A program made the position numbers and the translations under genes. From Fremontodendron californicum (taxonomy: Eukaryota; Streptophyta; Magnoliopsida; Malvales; Malvaceae): 64,000 bases of DNA. Where the stretch lies: assembly GCA_030761205.1 (NCBI GenBank), contig JAULJL010000005.1:6597501-6661500 (forward strand), read 5' to 3'. The notes beneath the pieces are model-generated. The model saw nothing but the letters and a program-made list of their open reading frames with translations, had not been told where the DNA came from and ran no database searches. This document shows positions 60,588 through 64,000 of the stretch, piece by piece (position 1 is the first letter of the stretch; each line of letters starts with the position of its first letter).

Positions 60588-63481
60588 ATGGCACTATCAT
60601 CTTCTCTGCTTCATTTTCCTCCTTCAAAACCCTTTATTTGTCCACCCAAACGGCACTGTTTTCTACCCTTCAAAGCTTCATTTAACTTTTCATCGTCTAA
60701 GAAAACTAAATTCAATGTAAAAAATGGCTACTTTGCTACAACAAGAAGAACTTCTTCTTTAGTAGTTGAAGAAGAAGAGGAAGAAGAACAAGAAGAGGAA
60801 TTTGAAGCTGTTAACATTGCTGAGGATGTAACCCAGGTTTTTTTTTATCCATTTGGCCCTTCAATTCCAAGAAAAATTATATTGTATTTTTTTATGTTTA
60901 AAGTTATTGTCTTTTTTTCATCCAAGAAAAAGTTATGTTCTTTTTTGGGGGGGTTTTAAGGCTAAGATTGTTTGTTAATGGGTTTTGGTAAATTTCCTTG
61001 CAATGGAAAAAATAGAAGTGATTGGTGTGGCTTAAGAGCATTATTGTTGTATTTAATGTTTAAATTTCTTTGCTTTTATTGTTTTTCAGGATAACATTTC
61101 AAATGGGCGTGGTGGTACTTTTCCTAAATTAGGAGATAAAAAGTGATTGGTGTGGTTTAAGAGTGTATTATATGATGACATTGTGTTTGGCTGTTGAGAA
61201 AATGAGGGGGAAAAACTATACAAAAGATATACTCCTATAGGATTTTTATTTTTTAACGTTTGTTTTTGTTTCTTCTATATAATTTAATTAAGATTGATTA
61301 AATTAGGATAGACCCTTTTATGTGGATTTAGTCATTTATTAGTTATGAAGAAGAGTTATGTTAACCAGGAGAATAAAAAAAAAAAATTTGATTGTGAATT
61401 AAGCTATGAGATTTGCTAAGTATTTGGATGTGAAAGGTTTTCTCTTTTTTGTTGTTTCTTTAACCTCCTGCAGTCGGTGCTGATTACATTTCGAGCTTAA
61501 CAATTAGAATGATTCAATAAAATCTAGTCATGTTAAGGTTATGACTTACTATGACTCTTTGACCATGTCGTTGTCAATGTTATGCCATTGCCAGTTTAAA
61601 CCATCATCCATAATCTTCTAGACCAATAATGTCTTGCCATGTTGGTGTTACTTGTTGTGCCTTTGTTTATTTACTTCGATGGTAGTGATTATGTTTCAAA
61701 ACCTTCACTGATTTTGAGCAGTTGTGACAAAATTGATATAGTTGATCGGGAGTACTCCAATGATATATCTCAATAAAGTAACAGAAGGATGTGTGGCAAA
61801 CATTGCTGCAAAACTTGAATCCATGGAACCTTGTCGGAGCGTCAAAGACAGGTAGATATTCTGTCTATGATGGAAATGTACAATTGTGTGTTTAGCCTTT
61901 TATGGTAGGTAAAAATCAGTTTCTGTTAGTGAATGATTCCCCACATGCACTGGGTCATCTTTTTTATTCAACTTTGGGGCATGAATCATCTGTTTGATTG
62001 TGCTTCAAGTGATCAATGGAACTGGAGGCTCTTAGAAGTTACAGATAACCTCAATATGTACTATAATGTGCAAGTCTTAGCTGGTTTTCATGTATGCGTA
62101 CTGAAAATACGTTAAAAATGACCGGTGTTTTTTGCTTTTCAATGGTTGACATTTTAGGATTGGTCTTAGTATGGTATCTGAGGCTGAAGATAGTGGAGCA
62201 ATTTCTCCTGGGAAGGTTAGTCTTGTTCTCTTTATTGCTAGTGCTCTTGAAGGAAGTTCTCTGCAAATATGCCATTGATTTTCGAAAATCATAGGGCTCA
62301 GAGTCTTAGACACGTTTATATAGTGGAAACTGTCTGTTGTTTTAGCATGATTACATACAATAATTTTTGTCGGTTATATCCATCTGCAGACCATATTAGT
62401 GGAACCGACAAGTGGAAATACAGGACTTGGAATTGCTTTTATTGCAGCAACTAAGGGTTACAAGCTTATAGTAACTATGCCTGCTTCTATAAACCTTGAA
62501 AGGAGAATCCTTTTACGTGCATTTGGAGCAGAGATTGTTCTGACAGACCCAGAAAAGGGCTTGAAAGGAGCTGTTGATAAAGCTGAAGAAATAGTGCTTA
62601 ACACTCCAAATGCTTTCATGCTTCAACAGTTTGATAATATGGCTAATACAAAGGTAATTAATGTTTTTTCTCACTGTAGGCCCCTTTAAATGAATTTTGG
62701 TTTACCTAAATGGCTAATTTTAATATTCACTGATATTTTATTCAGAGATAGTTGTTTTATGATATGTTTTTTGTGAACTGCAGATTCATTTTCAAACTAC
62801 TGGACCAGAAATATGGGAGGATACTTTGGGTAATGTTGACATACTTGTTGCTGGAATTGGAACTGGTGGTACTGTTACAGGCACGGGACGTTACTTGAAA
62901 ATGATGAACAAAGAAATTAAGGTCGCTTTGCTATTTAAGTTTGTTATGAAGTTTATTTCAGTTTGACAGCTTTAGTGCTCACTGGAATTCAACTGTTAGT
63001 CATTAGAGATGTTTTTGTTTTTATAGGGTGACATTTCCATAACATAACATTATTGCCTTTTTTTTTCTTTTCCTTTTCCTTTTCCTTTAATAATGGCAGA
63101 AGTACACATTTGGAAAAGGTTGGTTCAGCAGGAAAGATTGATTTGTATTTAGTAGTTGTTTTATGAACCTGCCATTGGCAGTGTTCATGTGTATTTTTGC
63201 TGCATCCATCTCCATCTTTTTCATCTTCTCATCGACTACGTGTGTAAGTTTTCCCGTTGTAATATTATTGTTACTCAGGTAGTTGGTGTGGAACCAGCTG
63301 AGAGGAGTATAATCTCTGGTGAAAACCCAGGTCAAAATCCTTTTATTTTCACAACATAAATTTTCTTAAATGTTTATACCTCAATGGATTTGTTTGGCTT
63401 TCCTGCTAATAGCATAAAATTTTTACTGCAGGTTATGTGCCAAGCATCCTGGATATTAAATTGCTTGATGAAGTTATCAAG
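60588..63481 (+). CDS. CS26: Plastid O-acetylserine(thiol)lyase-family enzyme, probably S-sulfocysteine synthase CS26 (partial, 3' end off the window)
   Basis: CS26 makes S-sulfocysteine from O-acetylserine and thiosulfate in the chloroplast using pyridoxal phosphate. Exons seen: 60588-60836, 61742-61851, 62158-62215, 62390-62653, 62784-62921, 63279-63330 and 63432-63481. All are GT...AG and in frame, giving 307 residues, with the rest beyond 64000. Residues 1-55 are Ser/Pro/Lys/Phe-rich with few acids, a likely transit peptide, followed by a poly-Glu stretch (about 61-71). PLP lysine is Lys118 in SVKDR; the substrate loop TSGNT is 146-150, QTTGPEIW is 231-238 and the phosphate loop GTGGT is 253-257. 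The segment PHKIQGIGAG found in ordinary cysteine synthases is missing between ENPG and YVPSIL, as I recall for CS26. Ordinary cysteine synthase remains the alternative. Confidence 0.88.
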
Positions 63482-64000
63482 GTGAAGATTGTCTTTCCCT
63501 CTATTTTCCCACCTTTTCAGGATGTAGAGGAGTATCACTTGGATTTTTAGTTTTTCTGTGGTTCCAACATTCTGTTCTTTACAAAACTAATTTTATGTTG
63601 CTCCGACTCTTCATTTTTCTTGAAGCACTCGTGTTCGAAGCATATCCGGACATGGGTATAGGGATATGATCCCCCAAGGACCCTCCAAATACATGAAAAA
63701 ACTTAGAATAAATCATACCCGTGTCGGACACATACCCGTGTCCGAGTAACATAAGTTTTATGGCAAACATTATAGTGGTTATGTCAGATATTCTTTTCAG
63801 TTAGTTGTTTCTGACATTTTTCCTCTCCAAGTATATGGGGTGCTCATCAGTTCACTGCAAATTTCTCTTATTCATTCCTGCAATGATTAGTCTGACTGAC
63901 CTCGAAACAAGATATGTCAAAGATTTTTTCGGTCCTAAAACTCAGAAGCAATATCCTTTGAGAGCCTATATATCCGAGTTGTTAGAGGACATAAAGTGTG
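63482..64000 (+). other. Intron of the CS26-like gene running off the window
   Basis: After the donor at 63482 no further coding segment was recognised. A MITE occupies 63593-63754. Confidence 0.6.
63593..63754 (+). mobile_element. hAT-like MITE in a CS26 intron
   Basis: Reads TTATGTTGCTCCGACTCTTC ... GTCCGAGTAACATAA and matches 51243-51391 along its length, with CATATCCGGACATGGGTA and CCCTCCAAATACATGAAAAA in common. No clear target duplication, so it may be older or trimmed. Confidence 0.8.

Noticed and set aside
61090..61145. An extra CS26 exon (ISNGRGGTFPKLGDKK-like)
   Set aside because: It follows a TTTTTCAG and reads open for a short distance, but joining exon 1 directly to 61742 gives the expected VTQ-LIGSTP family sequence, and the segment ends in a stop.

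Overview
The window is nuclear DNA from a flowering plant, most likely a eudicot. It holds intron-containing genes with GT...AG junctions, plant-specific gene families (BODYGUARD-type hydrolase, plastid O-acetylserine(thiol)lyase-like enzyme, GT47 exostosin), AT-rich intergenic DNA, and dense hAT, CACTA, SINE and Tat/Ogre-like LTR elements. I cannot name the species.

Layout. 1-9830 is the right-hand part of a large gag-only Ty3/gypsy-type element (element A) with its 3' LTR at 7306-9830. 9831-21378 is gene-poor: hAT elements, SINEs, microsatellites, a curious 23-nt motif present four times (14444-15826), and a probable gene relic at 17690-18440 split by a hAT element. 21379-24397 is a four-exon BODYGUARD-like alpha/beta hydrolase. 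25238-42985 is a nested transposon stack: a SINE interrupted by a CACTA element, which is interrupted by a complete gag-only LTR element (element B, 25782-40264), which in turn holds an inverted solo LTR of the element A type (31509-34250). Target-site duplications (TTG, TATTT, ATGAT) can be read at each of the three insertions. 42986-46518 is AT-rich with another hAT element.

46519-51585 is a nine-exon NADH-cytochrome b5 reductase gene (CBR1). 55783-57780 is a two-exon GT47/exostosin glycosyltransferase. 60588 to beyond 63481 is a plastid cysteine-synthase-family gene that looks like S-sulfocysteine synthase CS26; its last exons lie outside the window. All four genes are on the + strand. Introns and promoters carry many small hAT-like MITEs and SINEs.

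The genes do not form one pathway: cuticle lipid metabolism, ER electron transfer, Golgi glycosylation and plastid sulfur metabolism. From memory of Arabidopsis, CBR1 (At5g17770), a BDG-like hydrolase (At5g17780) and a Ran-type zinc-finger gene (At5g17790) are neighbours, and CS26 (At3g03630) lies next to an exostosin gene (At3g03650). The window therefore looks like an ancestral block from which those two Arabidopsis regions derive. I found no new enzymatic or defence system. The most unusual material is the nested transposon stack, the modular LTR subfamilies and the repeated 23-nt motif.
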